Assembly: GCA_934436505.1 (NCBI GenBank)
Contig: CAKSAP010000002.1
Span: 372,001 to 436,000, forward strand
From: an uncultured Eubacteriales bacterium
GTDB lineage: Bacteria > Bacillota > Clostridia > Oscillospirales > Acutalibacteraceae
Direction: 5' to 3'
Length of the DNA: 64,000 nt
Shown here: positions 15,873 to 23,779 of the stretch, piece after piece
Position numbering within the stretch: the first letter of the stretch is position 1
How the letters are laid out: every line of letters starts with the position of its first letter
Notes under the pieces: generated by a model
The model's input: only the letters and a program-made list of their open reading frames with translations
Database searches by the model: none
Told to the model about the DNA's origin: nothing
Made by a program: the position numbers and the translations under genes

Positions 15873-16250
15873 TTATGAATTCTCGTTTTCTTGACGTTTA
15901 TAAATGTCAACAATAGCTTCCATAATCAATCCTTTTTCTTCTTGTGACAATTTGTCTCCTGTAAACAAGCGACTGATTTCACTGATAACTTTGTAGGTAC
16001 TCCATTGTTTATTATCATTATCGGATGCGATATGGATAACAGGAATCTCTTTCTCGTCTTTCAAAAGCTCCTCGTATGTTATATTTAACGCATCACAAAT
16101 AGCTTTGTATTTTTCAGTTGTTTTTGGACGGAATTTTCCTGCTTCATAGCCCTGAATGGTAGGAAGAGAAACGTTTAATTTCTTTGCCAGTTCCGCCTGT
16201 GTAAGTTTACTTTCGGTTCTATATCTTTTAATATTTTGAGCGAATCCCAT
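15873..16250 (-). CDS. XRE-family repressor
   Basis: 125 residues. The N-terminal HTH at about residues 4-60 (FAQNIKRYRTESKLTQAELAKKLNVSLPTIQGYE) is of the cI/Cro type. The C-terminal part is helical (EEKGLIMEAIVDIYKRQ), probably for dimerisation. ATG 16250 is chosen because GAAAGG lies 9 bases upstream; an earlier ATG at 16259 lacks spacing. It is divergent from the sigma operon and shares with it a control region holding three 17-bp operators and two opposed host-type promoters. It most likely represses the sigma operon and tunes its own expression. Confidence 0.85.
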   Translation of the reverse strand: MGFAQNIKRYRTESKLTQAELAKKLNVSLPTIQGYEAGKFRPKTTEKYKAICDALNITYEELLKDEKEIPVIHIASDNDNKQWSTYKVISEISRLFTGDKLSQEEKGLIMEAIVDIYKRQENENS

Positions 16251-16311
16251 ACAAAACATCCTTTCTTTTTTATTTGTTAATCGCAGTAAAACTCAGCACA
16301 CCTAACAGAAT

Positions 16312-16328
16312 ACATATAAAAAATATGT
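16312..16328. promoter_or_regulatory. Operator O1
   Basis: Palindrome ACATATAAAAAATATGT. It lies upstream of the -35 of the sigma-operon promoter. Confidence 0.7.
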
Positions 16329-16336
16329 AATTGCAC

Positions 16337-16365
16337 TTGACACACATATAAAAACTATGTATAAT
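16337..16365 (+). promoter_or_regulatory. Host-type promoter for the sigma operon
   Basis: TTGACA (16337-16342), exactly 17 bases, TATAAT (16360-16365): a consensus housekeeping promoter. Operator O2 fills its spacer. Confidence 0.85.
16344..16360. promoter_or_regulatory. Operator O2
   Basis: ACATATAAAAACTATGT, one base different from O1 and exactly 32 bases further on. Binding here would block the rightward promoter. Confidence 0.7.
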
Positions 16366-16375
16366 TACATAAAAC

Positions 16376-16392
16376 ACATAGTTAAGTTATGT
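16376..16392. promoter_or_regulatory. Operator O3
   Basis: ACATAGTTAAGTTATGT shares the ACATA...TATGT arms and lies exactly 32 bases after O2. It covers the predicted start of the leftward transcript. Confidence 0.6.
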
Positions 16393-16396
16393 ATTT

Positions 16397-16425
16397 ATTT
16401 TAACAAAAATAATACATACAGTCAA
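16397..16425 (-). promoter_or_regulatory. Host-type promoter for the repressor
   Basis: Reading leftward: TTGACT, 17 bases, TAAAAT. The transcript would run through the operators into the repressor gene. Confidence 0.55.
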
Positions 16426-16442
16426 GTAATGAGGGACGAAAA

Positions 16443-16712
16443 ATGCTTAATCATATGACTGATTATTGGAGAAAAATAGCCGTTGATTTATCTGAATTTT
16501 GTCTAAATTCACGAAAGAAAAATCCTAACGAGAAAAGCTCGATTCGGATATATAATTGTTGGATTAACAGCGGAGGAAGCACGATAGAAGATGCAGACCT
16601 TGCTGTTTGGGCAGTACAGCATATTAAAAGTATGTTAGAGCTACCGATAAATACATTGGAAGATGTAGTCCAAATGGACCTTGCAAATCAAACCCCGGCG
16701 CAAAATAAATAG
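16443..16712 (+). CDS. Hypothetical protein, 89 aa, first of sigma operon
   Basis: Small soluble protein, not recognised; its single long helix region (DLAVWAVQHIKSMLELP) suggests a helical bundle. RBS GAGGGA precedes ATG. It is the first gene after the repressed promoter and lies 18 bases before the sigma factor. By position it could be an anti-sigma, a co-regulator or an equivalent of a phage cro/cII gene. None of this is shown by its sequence. Confidence 0.6.
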   Translation: MLNHMTDYWRKIAVDLSEFCLNSRKKNPNEKSSIRIYNCWINSGGSTIEDADLAVWAVQHIKSMLELPINTLEDVVQMDLANQTPAQNK

Positions 16713-16730
16713 TGAAAGGATGTTAAAAAA

Positions 16731-17579
16731 ATGAGAAACGCAGAAATCCGGGAACAAATAATAAGATATCACGATGGAGACGCCAATGAAAAGAAAAAGG
16801 TGTCCGAAGAAATCCTTAATGAGAACAAGCCTTTGGTAGACTACATAATCAATAAATGTTACTCAACTTTTAAAGGCTATTATGATGATTTGCGACAAGT
16901 GGGATACATTGGAATCTTGGAAGCAATTCCTAAATATGATCCTGACAAAAGCGAACCCTCTACTTTTTTCACTTTCTATATCAAACATAATTTATCTGAA
17001 TATTGCAATCGTTTTATAACCCAAGTTTCTTCACACTATGCAAATAAGTTAAAAGCGATTCGTAAAGCAAAAGCTGCTCTTGAGATGAAAAATATGGAGG
17101 TGACAGCGCTCAATATAGCGATGTTCACCGGCTTAAAAGTAGATGTTGTCCACAAAATTTTAGAAGCGGAGCTTTATGGACAAACCAAGAATTGCAGCAG
17201 TGAGAGTTTTATGGACGAAATCGTTAATAATTATCAACCGGGACCGGAAGAATTATTCGAGGAAGAAGAAAAAACAAGAGTCCTCGTTGCAGCCATAAAC
17301 AATTTACCCTCTGTTGAAAAAGAAGTATTGATTCGCAAATTTGGATTGTTCGAGACGCCAGCTAAATCCAACGGTGAAATTGCCGAAGAAGTCGGAGTGC
17401 CGGTAAATCAAGTAAGAAGGTATGTACAAAAAGCGATTATACGTTTGCGAGATGACGCAAACTTAAAATATATGTTTCCTGATTATATAAATAAAAAATG
17501 TTTGATGGATGGCGAATTATCAGTTGCTCCGATTCAGACTGCCACAGCGATTATGGAAGAGCTCGAATCGGAAGACTAA
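16731..17579 (+). CDS. Sigma-70 family RNA polymerase sigma factor
   Basis: 282 residues. Region 2 at about 32-97 (ENKPLVDYIINKCY, then DLRQVGYIGILEAIPKYDP and a helical end), a region 3-like helix at about 103-150, and region 4 at 183-242 with HTH (NGEIAEEVGVPVNQVRRYVQKAIIRLR). There is no region 1.1, and a 40-residue C-terminal tail follows. It resembles group 3 sigma factors (sporulation/flagellar size) rather than the ECF class. RBS GAAAGGATG; operon with the gene at 16443; terminator at 17596. I propose that it recognises the CATACTATT motif found before most operons here; the specificity is inference. Confidence 0.85.
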   Translation: MRNAEIREQIIRYHDGDANEKKKVSEEILNENKPLVDYIINKCYSTFKGYYDDLRQVGYIGILEAIPKYDPDKSEPSTFFTFYIKHNLSEYCNRFITQVSSHYANKLKAIRKAKAALEMKNMEVTALNIAMFTGLKVDVVHKILEAELYGQTKNCSSESFMDEIVNNYQPGPEELFEEEEKTRVLVAAINNLPSVEKEVLIRKFGLFETPAKSNGEIAEEVGVPVNQVRRYVQKAIIRLRDDANLKYMFPDYINKKCLMDGELSVAPIQTATAIMEELESED

Positions 17580-17595
17580 TACAATATATATCAAA

Positions 17596-17622
17596 AAAGG
17601 CGTCCGATTATGGACGCCTTTC
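17596..17622 (+). terminator. Rho-independent terminator
   Basis: AAGGCGTCC/GGACGCCTT stem with short T-run; ends the sigma operon. Confidence 0.75.
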
Positions 17623-17636
17623 GTGTTGCAAACAAG

Positions 17637-17652
17637 CATACTATTATTAATA
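17637..17652 (+). promoter_or_regulatory. Element promoter motif CATACTATT (8)
   Basis: Exact nonamer then ATTAATAA, directly after the sigma-operon terminator and just before the RBS of the gene at 17672. Confidence 0.65.
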
Positions 17653-17671
17653 AAATAAAGGAGTGAAAATA

Positions 17672-18844
17672 ATGGAATATAAATGTGTCAACTGCGGACG
17701 CGAAATAAAGCGGGTTCCCGGCAGGTTCTCGCTCTGTGAATGCGGACATACCGAAATTGTTGATGCTCAAATAGGAGCATACATTGAAGCAGATTTAGAT
17801 AACATGGATTTTGCGTTAATGACATGTGACGGTTATATAGAGTATTTACAGAAGGAAAATCCCGAAAATATTCTCGAAAAAATCGTTGGACTTTCGGTAA
17901 AAAATGGAGAGGAAATATCCAAAAAAATATTGAATCGATGCAGCGCAAATGAGCAATTGTTTTTAAAAGAATTGCCGACATGGGCGGTTATAGCTCACGA
18001 AATAGAGAAAAAACATTCTAAACAGTACCGATATGTTATAAGCAAAAAATACTATTCGTTTGCTTACGAAGTATTGAAGTCCGGAAAGTTTTTAAATATG
18101 CCACAGCCGGAAGCTTTAGAAAAGATTGATCATCTGATGGATATATGGAAAGCGGTGCCTGCAGGTTCGGCATTAACGGTATACGAGGCATTATTATATC
18201 ACTTTAGTGATAAGGAAGCCTGTCAGCTCGGATGTGCCGATATCAGCATAGATGACTTTTTTGCACTTTTAAAAAATACCGATTTTGATCGAGAGGAGAT
18301 TATTTCGATAGCATATCGGCTCAGCCAACTTTTATATGAGAAAAAAGCAATTATATCTTTGATTGAAGAATACAACTGGGCAATACGCTTAATATCTCAT
18401 TGCGAAACAAAATGGGAAGTAAATATCGTTTCGGATATGGACACAGAGATTTGCCGTACCGTAAACAAAGCAAAGTATTATGTGCGAAGCAATATGCGGT
18501 TGCGCGTGCGTTTGAAGGATATATGTCAACAGAGCGGTCCGTTTAGTGTGGAGGATAAAGAGATTCGCATGGAAATAGCGTCATTAAATGATGCCTGCCG
18601 TTTCTGTGCAACCGTGCCGGAAATTGGCACAATTAAAGATCCTGCTTTCGTTGTATATGACAAAGACAGTCCGGCAGGTATTTTGTATATTGGACAAAAT
18701 GATACATATGGGATTTGGTTTAAACCTATCTCTGATCGCGTTAAGAGAAGCGTCAATAATGCTTTGGATATCTACGTTCAGTCAGATGCCTGTAAGCAAA
18801 TAAGAGATACAATCAATAAATCAGATAAGGAGATAAGACTATGA
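17672..18844 (+). CDS. Hypothetical zinc-ribbon protein, 390 aa
   Basis: An N-terminal zinc ribbon (CVNCGREIKR ... CECGH) is followed by a long, mostly helical region (residues 40-280) and a beta-rich C-terminal part (VVYDKDSPAGILYIGQNDTYGIWF). No known family. ATG 17672 fits AAAGGAG better than the upstream GTG at 17663. The stop overlaps the next ATG (ATGA), so both genes are co-translated. It is close to the replication initiator, but nothing shows a direct role in replication. Confidence 0.65.
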   Translation: MEYKCVNCGREIKRVPGRFSLCECGHTEIVDAQIGAYIEADLDNMDFALMTCDGYIEYLQKENPENILEKIVGLSVKNGEEISKKILNRCSANEQLFLKELPTWAVIAHEIEKKHSKQYRYVISKKYYSFAYEVLKSGKFLNMPQPEALEKIDHLMDIWKAVPAGSALTVYEALLYHFSDKEACQLGCADISIDDFFALLKNTDFDREEIISIAYRLSQLLYEKKAIISLIEEYNWAIRLISHCETKWEVNIVSDMDTEICRTVNKAKYYVRSNMRLRVRLKDICQQSGPFSVEDKEIRMEIASLNDACRFCATVPEIGTIKDPAFVVYDKDSPAGILYIGQNDTYGIWFKPISDRVKRSVNNALDIYVQSDACKQIRDTINKSDKEIRL

Positions 18845-19602
18845 TTTTTATGGGATATAAATTGAAAGGGCAGGATATAACCACAATCGAAATTCGATTG
18901 AGAGAAATCAAAAAGGCAGTAAATAAGAGGGCGAATTCCGAATATAAAAAATTGTTGACGCAGGAGATACAAACTTTAGTGGATCATATTGCTCTTAACG
19001 AGATACAGCGTCCGGACAATATATCTTTGTTCGACCTGGCTCAAAATGAACTTAATAATAAGATTGCATTTGCTTCGGCCAAAAACCTTCCGATTGAATA
19101 TAACCTCGAAACATCTGTTCATATACTATTCTATAAAGGCGATACATATATCAAGTTTAATGCCGGCAACAACATTTATAAGAAAGACCTTGCTGGATTG
19201 CACGATATCGAAGAGTTTCCATGCGAAGCTAATGGAGAAAGCGAAAAAATATGGTCAGAAATAATGAAACAGTATACAGATGGATTTACACCGATGGGCA
19301 TACGATTATTTGACGGCACGCAGCCAATTAAGCCGGAACATTTGAAATTTGAATCACCGGCTAAGCGAGCAAAGGCAATTGCGAGGCATCGTTTAACAAA
19401 TCGATATCTCAGCATGTATACGGGAGGACAACAAATCCCCAATTATAAAGTCATGGATTATATTGATTTGGCTCTAAATGCATTGGTGGAGATTCCGGAC
19501 AGTATCAATGAAATGAGACGAATGGAAGCGGAGCTGTGTGGTATTCTTCCTGAAATAACAACTGATTTAATTAACAAGGAGCCTGATAACGAAAATAATT
19601 AA
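18841..19602 (+). CDS. Hypothetical protein, 253 aa
   Basis: Soluble protein coupled to the previous gene by an ATGA overlap, with AGGAG 8 bases before ATG. The helical N-terminus (IEIRLREIKKAVNKRANSEY) is followed by a mixed domain. No recognised motif. It ends at a terminator shared with the convergent rep gene. Confidence 0.6.
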   Translation: MIFMGYKLKGQDITTIEIRLREIKKAVNKRANSEYKKLLTQEIQTLVDHIALNEIQRPDNISLFDLAQNELNNKIAFASAKNLPIEYNLETSVHILFYKGDTYIKFNAGNNIYKKDLAGLHDIEEFPCEANGESEKIWSEIMKQYTDGFTPMGIRLFDGTQPIKPEHLKFESPAKRAKAIARHRLTNRYLSMYTGGQQIPNYKVMDYIDLALNALVEIPDSINEMRRMEAELCGILPEITTDLINKEPDNENN

Positions 19603-19614
19603 AAGGCATAAAAT

Positions 19615-19641
19615 AAGGGACGCTTCGGCGTCCCTTGTTTG
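19615..19641. terminator. Bidirectional terminator
   Basis: AAGGGACGC-TTCG-GCGTCCCTT stem-loop between convergent genes. Confidence 0.8.
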
Positions 19642-19654
19642 TTGGTAAAATATC

Positions 19655-20548
19655 TTAATTATAAACGCGTTCTAAAATACAATCTTTCTTTACTTTGTCC
19701 TGTGCATTTGACCTGTTGACATCGTCTTCTTGCTGAATACGCATTAGCTCAGGAAACAGCTCTGCAGCAACATAAAAGTGATCGTATATTTCTTTTCCTT
19801 TATTGAACTTTTGATACTCAAGTCCCATATTCTTCTTTTCTTGCTTTGTTTTGTTACGGATTTTGAAGCATATAGCGATAACATGATTGTTCTTTTTAAT
19901 CGGCTTATATTCAACCATTATGTCCGATAAAAGATTTATTTCAAGCAAACAAGGACGAAGAACTCTTTGTTCCAAGTTATAATATCTTGAATAACCGCCG
20001 CCTAAAAGCCCTTGTAGTTCGTTATATGGAATATTCCAATATTTTAAACCTGCGGCGGACTTGCAGAGAGCATAGAGATCGCAAGTGTGTTTTTTCTTAA
20101 AGCGAACCGTGTATCCCAATTGGAAAATTGTTCTTGCAGAATCTCGCAGGTTTAAGAAAAAAGGGCGTAACGAATCGTCTAATCGTAGGGTTATTTCTCC
20201 CTTTTCATAATCAATAACGCCTTTACTTATCCAACGCCCGATTTCTTTTCTCTTTCCTCCGTTGGAAACAACCCAGAATCCCTTATGGGACAAACGATAT
20301 AGAGAATCCTCTAACAGTTTTCTTTGCTTTCCTCCGCATAAATTGATATCTAAAATATCACAGAACTGTTTCATAGGAAGACAGACGTCTCGAAAAGAAT
20401 TATCTTGCGGATCTATGTATGATGCAAGAAAAAATATAATCAGTTTTTCCTGAGCTGTCAGCACTGACAGTTTATCGTGATACTGAAGTTTTTGTGACAA
20501 AGCATTTGACTGATTGACTGTATTTGTTAAAGAAGCATTGTTTTTCAA
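19655..20548 (-). CDS. Rep_3-type replication initiator
   Basis: About 297 residues. Two winged-helix-like halves as in plasmid RepA/RepB initiators: LSVLTAQEKLIIFFLASYI at the start, then the hallmark DSLRPFFLNLRDSARTIFQLGYTVRFKKKHTCDLYALCKS. The family binds iterons and opens the origin. Three iterons lie just upstream (20647-20706), which supports the call. TTG 20548 is chosen because GAGGTG precedes it; GTG 20557 is the alternative. The gene has a CATACTATT motif on its own strand at 20607-20592, so initiation may depend on the element's sigma factor. Confidence 0.85.
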   Translation of the reverse strand: MKNNASLTNTVNQSNALSQKLQYHDKLSVLTAQEKLIIFFLASYIDPQDNSFRDVCLPMKQFCDILDINLCGGKQRKLLEDSLYRLSHKGFWVVSNGGKRKEIGRWISKGVIDYEKGEITLRLDDSLRPFFLNLRDSARTIFQLGYTVRFKKKHTCDLYALCKSAAGLKYWNIPYNELQGLLGGGYSRYYNLEQRVLRPCLLEINLLSDIMVEYKPIKKNNHVIAICFKIRNKTKQEKKNMGLEYQKFNKGKEIYDHFYVAAELFPELMRIQQEDDVNRSNAQDKVKKDCILERVYN

Positions 20549-20591
20549 AATATTCACCTCAACCGAATAGCTATTTCCGAAAGATTTATAG

Positions 20592-20607
20592 GTTCGATAA
20601 TAGTATG
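20592..20607 (-). promoter_or_regulatory. Element promoter motif CATACTATT (9), for rep
   Basis: Exact nonamer on the minus strand followed by ATCGAAC, about 50 bases before the rep start. Confidence 0.7.
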
Positions 20608-20646
20608 ATAGATTTATATTTTGAAAATATCAGTTATTCTGTTTGA

Positions 20647-20706
20647 TGTACTTTTGTAGTCGAAAACAGTGTACTTTTGTAGTAAAAACCGTTGTACTTT
20701 TGTAGT
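20647..20706 (+). repeat. Three iterons, likely origin of replication
   Basis: TGTACTTTTGTAGT occurs three times at 20647, 20670 and 20693, an exact 23-bp period. It lies next to the initiator gene and before an AT-rich stretch. This is the standard layout of an iteron-controlled theta origin. Confidence 0.85.
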
Positions 20707-20958
20707 AAATTTTTATTTTGGAGTACGTAAAAAACGTTGATATATCGGGGCTTTCAACGAGAATAAAGAAAATCCTAAAATAGAATAAACTATTAGAGAA
20801 TATATATTATGTCAGCTGATAAGGCAAAAGAAATTAAAATATTGATTGCTTTTCTCTTTGTAAAAAAGGTTGAGAGCAAAAGGCTTCGCATGGACCTTCA
20901 ACGCTGCCGCTCGAAGGTCTGCTTTTAACTATAGAATTTGGTTAGATGATGCTGAAGA
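20707..20958. other. AT-rich non-coding region beside the iterons
   Basis: No supported gene. It is AT-rich (possible melting region), with a hairpin at 20893-20919 (GACCTTC/GAAGGTC) followed by TGCTTTT. A 39-codon frame at 20809 has no RBS and is not called. Confidence 0.5.
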
Positions 20959-20974
20959 CATACTATCTATAGCA
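20959..20974 (+). promoter_or_regulatory. Element promoter motif, variant CATACTATC (10)
   Basis: Eight of nine bases, then TATAGCAA. GACGAAAGGAG follows and is the RBS of the gene at 21007. Confidence 0.6.
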
Positions 20975-21006
20975 AACCTATTACAAGACGAAAGGAGCAA
21001 AATAAA

Positions 21007-21663
21007 ATGGAACAAATACAAACAAAAACTTTCTTAGAGGGATATGCTAAGTTTAATGAACAGTATCTTGCATTTCAAAATGATATGCTAAAAAAATCTG
21101 CCGCGCATGTATATAACGAGGCATACAAAATATTTTTTATGGAAAGCATACAAAACTGCTTGGAAAACACAGCGCTTGTCAACGAGACAGCAAGAGATCT
21201 ATTGTGTGCTTTTGCAAATAACACAATAAATCTTGAGATGCTGTATTCTGAATTTTTGAGTATGGAATATACTACGGTCGATACATACGACAATATACTT
21301 GACTTTTTGAGTGAGGTGCTAAAAACATTGCAGAGCAAGGATGCCAAAACTAAAACATATGTACTTAACGATTGCGGAAAACAGTATCGTATTATTCTTA
21401 AAAAGACAAGCTATGCAGCAAATGACAATTTAGGTATATCAATGCTTTGTGTTAATGCGGATGGTTTTTCAGAGCCGTGGGATTCATTGACAACAAACTT
21501 TGATATAAAATTGCCTAAAAACCACGCATTCATACGAAAAGACAAATACAGCGAGTGGGTTATAAAACAGAATATTGGGACGCCATTAGGAACAACAATA
21601 AAAAGCGGATTTTGCCAATACGATTTGTTTGAATTTCGTGATGACATATACAGCGATATATAA
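21007..21663 (+). CDS. DUF3848/DUF4313 protein
   Basis: 218 residues. The N-terminal helical half resembles DUF3848. The C-terminal half (AANDNLGISMLCVNADG ... PLGTTIKSGFCQYDLFEFR) follows the DUF4313 pattern. Both families are frequent in Firmicutes integrative elements and large plasmids, usually near ligase or methylase genes as here; no function is established. ATG follows GAAAGGAG directly after motif 10. Confidence 0.65.
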   Translation: MEQIQTKTFLEGYAKFNEQYLAFQNDMLKKSAAHVYNEAYKIFFMESIQNCLENTALVNETARDLLCAFANNTINLEMLYSEFLSMEYTTVDTYDNILDFLSEVLKTLQSKDAKTKTYVLNDCGKQYRIILKKTSYAANDNLGISMLCVNADGFSEPWDSLTTNFDIKLPKNHAFIRKDKYSEWVIKQNIGTPLGTTIKSGFCQYDLFEFRDDIYSDI

Positions 21664-21676
21664 GGAGAAACGAACA

Positions 21677-21922
21677 ATGTTAGAAAACTACCCGAATATA
21701 GAATTACCTTTGCCGAATGGCATGACTCTTCGAGCAGCGGCGATAGATGATGAGAATTTTCCTGCAATTAATATTTATCTTGATCGCAACGATAGCAGCG
21801 AACCGGAGATAATTTGCTTTGCTGAATACAATCCTGAACAATTAAAAAACCACGAGGTTTGCATTTGCGCATACCAATCAGACAAAGATGAACCAACATA
21901 TTATTCTAAATATCAAAAGTGA
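21677..21922 (+). CDS. Hypothetical protein, 81 aa
   Basis: Small beta-rich protein (INIYLDRND ... IICFAEYNPEQ). It resembles short proteins that accompany DUF4313 genes in clostridial elements. ATG 21677 follows AAGGAG; the longer frame from 21629 runs inside the previous gene and is not used. Confidence 0.55.
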   Translation: MLENYPNIELPLPNGMTLRAAAIDDENFPAINIYLDRNDSSEPEIICFAEYNPEQLKNHEVCICAYQSDKDEPTYYSKYQK

Positions 21923-21932
21923 GGCTTATAAT

Positions 21933-22577
21933 ATGACAATTACACGAGACAATAAAAAAATTGAACTTACGCCGACTGAAATCCGTTTAGCCTTCGATGA
22001 GTATGAGCGTGATTGCCACGGAGATGACTTGATGGGCAAGTTGGAAGAGATGGTAACAAAAGGAGACTTACCGCTGTCTACAGAGGATTACGAAAGCATG
22101 AGTGACGCCGAACTTCAAATATTTGAAGAGGAAGGCTGTGCCGCTCTTGTAAGTGCGCTTGGAAAAAATGACGGTTATTGGGAATCGTTTTGGGCAACTG
22201 TCGAAAATGTCGTAAGAGACATTGCACAAAGCCATAAAAACTTGTCATACAGCGCTTTAAGAAATATATTCCGCAAGCACGAGAAACTGCAGGCGAGCCT
22301 ACCTTTGGATCAGAGGAAGCATTTGACTGCTCATATCACCTTTACAGAAAATTCGTTTTCCAAACCTTATTCCAGAGAAGAGCGCACCTATGTTGTATCC
22401 AGCGATAATAAAGCTTACAATCCAAGCAATTTAGGATATTCTATTTATGGTTCTTCGCTTGACGGATCGGATACATGCGTTCGCTTAGAGATGTACATGA
22501 GAGAAGAACGAGGCGGAAAAGACGGCTGGGAGGTTGAAGAAATTCATTTGCTTCGCAGAGAAGATGCCGCAACATAA
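21933..22577 (+). CDS. Hypothetical protein, 214 aa
   Basis: A helical N-terminal half with acidic residues is joined to a C-terminal segment (YVVSSDNKAYNPSNLGYSIYGSSLDGSDTCVRLEMYM) that recurs, in my recollection, at the ends of several mobile-element proteins of Firmicutes. No function is known. ATG 21933 follows GTGAGG; the frame from 21888 overlaps the upstream gene and is not used. A terminator follows. Confidence 0.6.
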   Translation: MTITRDNKKIELTPTEIRLAFDEYERDCHGDDLMGKLEEMVTKGDLPLSTEDYESMSDAELQIFEEEGCAALVSALGKNDGYWESFWATVENVVRDIAQSHKNLSYSALRNIFRKHEKLQASLPLDQRKHLTAHITFTENSFSKPYSREERTYVVSSDNKAYNPSNLGYSIYGSSLDGSDTCVRLEMYMREERGGKDGWEVEEIHLLRREDAAT

Positions 22578-22598
22578 CAAAGTATTTGTTTTATTTGC

Positions 22599-22628
22599 AC
22601 ACCGGGTTTTATAAACCCGGTGTTTTTT
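22599..22628 (+). terminator. Rho-independent terminator
   Basis: Perfect CACCGGGTTT/AAACCCGGTG stem and seven T. Confidence 0.9.
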
Positions 22629-22648
22629 TGGTTTGAAAAGCACATCGG

Positions 22649-22664
22649 CATACTATTTTCAGAA
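22649..22664 (+). promoter_or_regulatory. Element promoter motif CATACTATT (11)
   Basis: Exact nonamer then TTCAGAAC. The downstream GACGAATGGAG precedes a 4-codon TTG frame ending in the RBS of the gene at 22722. Confidence 0.7.
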
Positions 22665-22721
22665 CAATTGTTATAGACGAATGGAGTCTTACAATTGGAC
22701 AAAAATTAGGAGGAAACACAC

Positions 22722-23405
22722 ATGAAATTACTATCACGAAAAGAATATTTGAAATTGGCATTGGAAGAAAGCTATGGTGTTCAAAAAGCAGATAACAAGG
22801 TTTATCTGATAGCGGACACTGAAAACAACGAAAATGAAAAAGCTCTTTATCCTGTTCGGATTGAAGAATTTTCGCATTGGGAATTGAGAAATGGGGAGTG
22901 TTTGAGAGAAGGAACTATGCGTCTTCGCGGCGAGATGTGCGGAGGCATAACCTTTAATGAGGAGAGTGAGAACGCACATGAGGAACTTCTTAAATACCTT
23001 AACAATCCCATTATCATTTATGCGGAAAACGATTTGGAAACGCAGGATATATTAAAAGTTATTCCGGATGGATATTACATTATTGTCATCGGTGATGAAG
23101 CACCGATCAATGAATTTGACAGCCCTACAACCAGAAGCGAAAATTATATGGCATATCGTAAAGCAATATCATCTTTGTCAGTACAGGACGTTGTAAAAGC
23201 AGTAAACCGTTTGGCAACTGTATCTGCAATGGTTTCTGATGAACCGGAATGGGAGGATGCAACAAACGATGTGTTATATCCGTTTCAAATCGTCATTGGT
23301 AAGTTGTTGGTCGGTAAGCAATGTCCCAAATGTGGCAAAGAGTTGTTTAGGAGTGATTTGCCGCAATACGACTATTTATGTATTGAATGCAACGAAAATT
23401 TTTAG
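22722..23405 (+). CDS. Hypothetical protein with C-terminal zinc ribbon
   Basis: 227 residues. It is soluble and ends in a zinc ribbon (CPKCGKELFRSDLPQYDYLCIEC). The rest is mixed alpha/beta with no known signature. ATG follows TAGGAGG. It leads a ligase operon (22722-26742), so a role in DNA handling is plausible but unproven. Confidence 0.6.
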   Translation: MKLLSRKEYLKLALEESYGVQKADNKVYLIADTENNENEKALYPVRIEEFSHWELRNGECLREGTMRLRGEMCGGITFNEESENAHEELLKYLNNPIIIYAENDLETQDILKVIPDGYYIIVIGDEAPINEFDSPTTRSENYMAYRKAISSLSVQDVVKAVNRLATVSAMVSDEPEWEDATNDVLYPFQIVIGKLLVGKQCPKCGKELFRSDLPQYDYLCIECNENF

Positions 23406-23416
23406 GAGAAAGTGAA

Positions 23417-23779
23417 ATGAAAACAAACATTGCAACGTTGGGTTATTCCGGATTTTGCACTCTTCTTTCTGAAGACACAGAAGACAGGTTTAGAGTTATC
23501 TTGGACTATGATGACTTTCAGGTTTGGGAAGATACGGAAACACACGAATATTATTATTTGGAACGCGATGAGAATGACGCATCCGATTTTTTTGAGGTTG
23601 TACTTATTGCGGTTTTAACATATTCATCCATACATGACATTAATGAAAAAAACGGTGAACGGTTGTCTGAATTATTTGACTGCTGTTGCTGCGGAGAATG
23701 TGTTGGCGATGACAAAATTGAGTATTTATGGTTTGAACAAAGAGAATTCACATTAACTGAGAAAGGAAATATCAAATGA
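23417..23779 (+). CDS. Hypothetical acidic protein, 120 aa
   Basis: Strongly acidic (DDFQVWEDTETHEYYYLERDENDASDFFE) with a CCCCGEC cluster near the C-terminus that may bind metal. ATG 23417 follows TAGGAG and is preferred over 23387. It is coupled to ligA by ATGA. Acidic proteins of this kind can be DNA mimics; there is no direct evidence here. Confidence 0.55.
   Translation: MKTNIATLGYSGFCTLLSEDTEDRFRVILDYDDFQVWEDTETHEYYYLERDENDASDFFEVVLIAVLTYSSIHDINEKNGERLSELFDCCCCGECVGDDKIEYLWFEQREFTLTEKGNIK

Noticed and set aside
20809..20928. 39-codon frame beside the iterons
   Set aside because: No ribosome binding site, and its end overlaps a hairpin.
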